Assembly (NCBI GenBank): GCA_964007875.1
Contig: CAXGAH010000002.1
Location: 62,001-126,000, forward strand
DNA from: UBA1275 sp002323515
GTDB taxonomy: Bacteria > Bacteroidota > Rhodothermia > Balneolales > Balneolaceae
Reading direction: 5' to 3'
Length of the DNA: 64,000 bases
Each line of letters opens with the position of its first letter. Within the stretch, counting starts at the first letter, position 1. Below the pieces are notes generated by a model, which was not told the origin of the DNA, searched no databases, and saw only the letters and a program-made list of their open reading frames with translations. Shown here piece by piece: positions 63,094 to 64,000 of the stretch. The translations under genes and the position numbers were made by a program.

Positions 63094-64000
63094 TCATTCT
63101 ATATCGCCTTCAAAATATTCAATAGCTCGTTTCATGCTTGGGTTCATTCCTTTTGTTTTTTCAGCTATGGAAGATTTTATCCTTTCTTGAAAAGCTTCGG
63201 CAGCATCGTAACCATAATGTTTAAGTAAATGATTCATGGCAATGACTTCAGCAATCACCGTTATGTTTTTACCTGGTGTTATGGGTAACTGTATGTAAGA
63301 AATTTCATTATCTAATATACCGACTTGATCATGATCCAAGCCCGTTCTGTTAATTTCATGGGCATCATCCCAAAGTGATAACTCAGTTACAATTTCCAAT
63401 CTTTTTTGATATCGAACGGATCGAATACCAAACATTGACATGACATCGACAATACCCAATCCACGTATTTCCATAAAGTGTTTACTCATAGTCGTGGCAG
63501 AAGCCATAAGGACACTTCCTTTTTTGGTGATCATCACCACATCATCGGCCACTAAGCGGTGACCTCGTTCAACTAAATCCAAAGCGATTTCACTTTTACC
63601 TATACCAGATTTACCAACAATGAGTATACCTACTCCATAGACATCTACCATTGCTCCATGTACCATAGTTTGTAAAGCAAACTGATCGTCTAAAAAATCT
63701 TTTAGTAACAACATGAAACGAGTGGTCTCATAAGGGGTGGTATATATAGGAATACCCCGTTGAGTGGCATTTTCAAGCAATGCATTGGGTAGTGTGTTCC
63801 CATTCGTTAGAAAAATAATGGGTAAGTCAAATTTGGTAATATTTCCAAAGGCCTCAAGTTGTTTGTCCTCGGGTAGTTTTTCAAGATAATTGGTTTCTGT
63901 ATTGCCAATAATTTGTACCCGTTGCCAAGAAAATACATCTAAATAGCCAGTGAGAGCTAAGCCTGGTCGGTTTAACTCAGCTTCACTGACAAATTTATCA
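63094..64000 (-). CDS. hprK: HPr kinase/phosphorylase, N-terminus outside window
   Basis: The frame is open through the right edge, so the gene begins beyond 64000; a TTG at 63780 is an internal codon. The edge codes for the N-domain (SEAELNRPGLALTGYLDVF, VQIIGNTETNYLEKLP). The C-domain has the P-loop GKSGIGKS, ERGHRLVADD and the HprK signature IRGLGIVDVMSMFG. It phosphorylates Ser46 of HPr and reverses it, linking sugar state to carbon control; in Bacteroidota-like bacteria without a full PTS the role is less clear. M23 follows. Confidence 0.95.
   Translation of the reverse strand, partial: DKFVSEAELNRPGLALTGYLDVFSWQRVQIIGNTETNYLEKLPEDKQLEAFGNITKFDLPIIFLTNGNTLPNALLENATQRGIPIYTTPYETTRFMLLLKDFLDDQFALQTMVHGAMVDVYGVGILIVGKSGIGKSEIALDLVERGHRLVADDVVMITKKGSVLMASATTMSKHFMEIRGLGIVDVMSMFGIRSVRYQKRLEIVTELSLWDDAHEINRTGLDHDQVGILDNEISYIQLPITPGKNITVIAEVIAMNHLLKHYGYDAAEAFQERIKSSIAEKTKGMNPSMKRAIEYFEGDIE

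Noticed and set aside
63094..63780. TTG at 63780 as the hprK start
   Set aside because: The frame continues upstream with recognisable HprK N-domain sequence.

Overview
The window is 64 kb of AT-rich, gene-dense bacterial chromosome. Almost all of it is core genes; I see no phage, insertion sequence, CRISPR array, plasmid function or rRNA. An organism in or near Bacteroidota is suggested by a TonB receptor with a carboxypeptidase-like N-domain, DUF5723, GWxTD and THUMP-like methyltransferase families, a CrtD-type carotenoid desaturase, and a TATGTTTG promoter box. An E. coli-like thrS-infC-rpmI-rplT-pheS-pheT order, monomeric isocitrate dehydrogenase, HPr kinase, LpoB-like and COG3014-like lipoproteins and TatA-gatA linkage point to the Balneolota/Rhodothermota side of that group. 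This placement is inference.

Layout. 1-6.6 kb: a surface protein cut by the window edge with a DUF5723 barrel, an MnmC-like FAD oxidoreductase, and an LpoB/COG3014 lipoprotein pair. 6.7-10.3 kb: an Ig-like lipoprotein coupled to a glycosyltransferase, and a YfgM-like TPR protein. 10.5-19.6 kb (minus): tRNA-Val, thrS, infC, rpmI, rplT, pheS, pheT, a small coiled coil, zapA, ymdB and lolD, with a strong terminator and second hairpin between rplT and pheS. 19.7-22.8 kb: nusB, a phosphatase, ychF and a TVP38 protein. 22.9-28 kb (minus): GT2, deoC, a catalytic ALDH, a pseudo-ALDH and a SPOR lipoprotein. 28-31.7 kb: a YfcE phosphodiesterase, a 15-bp tandem repeat, CrtD and a THUMP-like methyltransferase. 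31.8-38.6 kb (minus): a BamA/TamA-like protein, a cNMP-binding protein, rlmD and a TonB receptor. 38.9-43.5 kb: a DUF2795 protein, tatA, gatA, prmA, ppx and an ECF sigma factor. 43.5-50.8 kb (minus): queG separately, then icd, GWxTD, pdxA, a methyltransferase and ftsE. 51-55.5 kb (plus): a soluble kinase/regulator pair, a small membrane protein, mutL and a DUF3524/QTMAN-like glycosyltransferase. 55.5-59.1 kb (minus): mtaB, a degenerate UDG-like protein and dnaB. 59.3-64 kb: a Tat-exported isomerase-like protein and trmH, then (minus) hprK, an M23 peptidase and a decayed carboxypeptidase Q gene.

Themes. Translation and tRNA modification dominate: thrS, pheST, IF3, L20/L35, GatA, PrmA, RlmD, MtaB, TrmH, QueG and the QTMAN-like enzyme. 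Envelope and division genes form a second group: ZapA, FtsE, LolD, LpoB-like, SPOR, M23, BamA-like. Tight packing is typical; five gene pairs overlap as the pentamer TAATG.

No obviously new multi-gene system stands out. The best leads are the QTMAN-like enzyme in a queuosine-making bacterium, a degenerate family-4 UDG-like protein beside dnaB, a split ALDH16-like pair after deoC, an infC gene that appears to start with AUC behind a strong Shine-Dalgarno, and the structured rplT-pheS leader.
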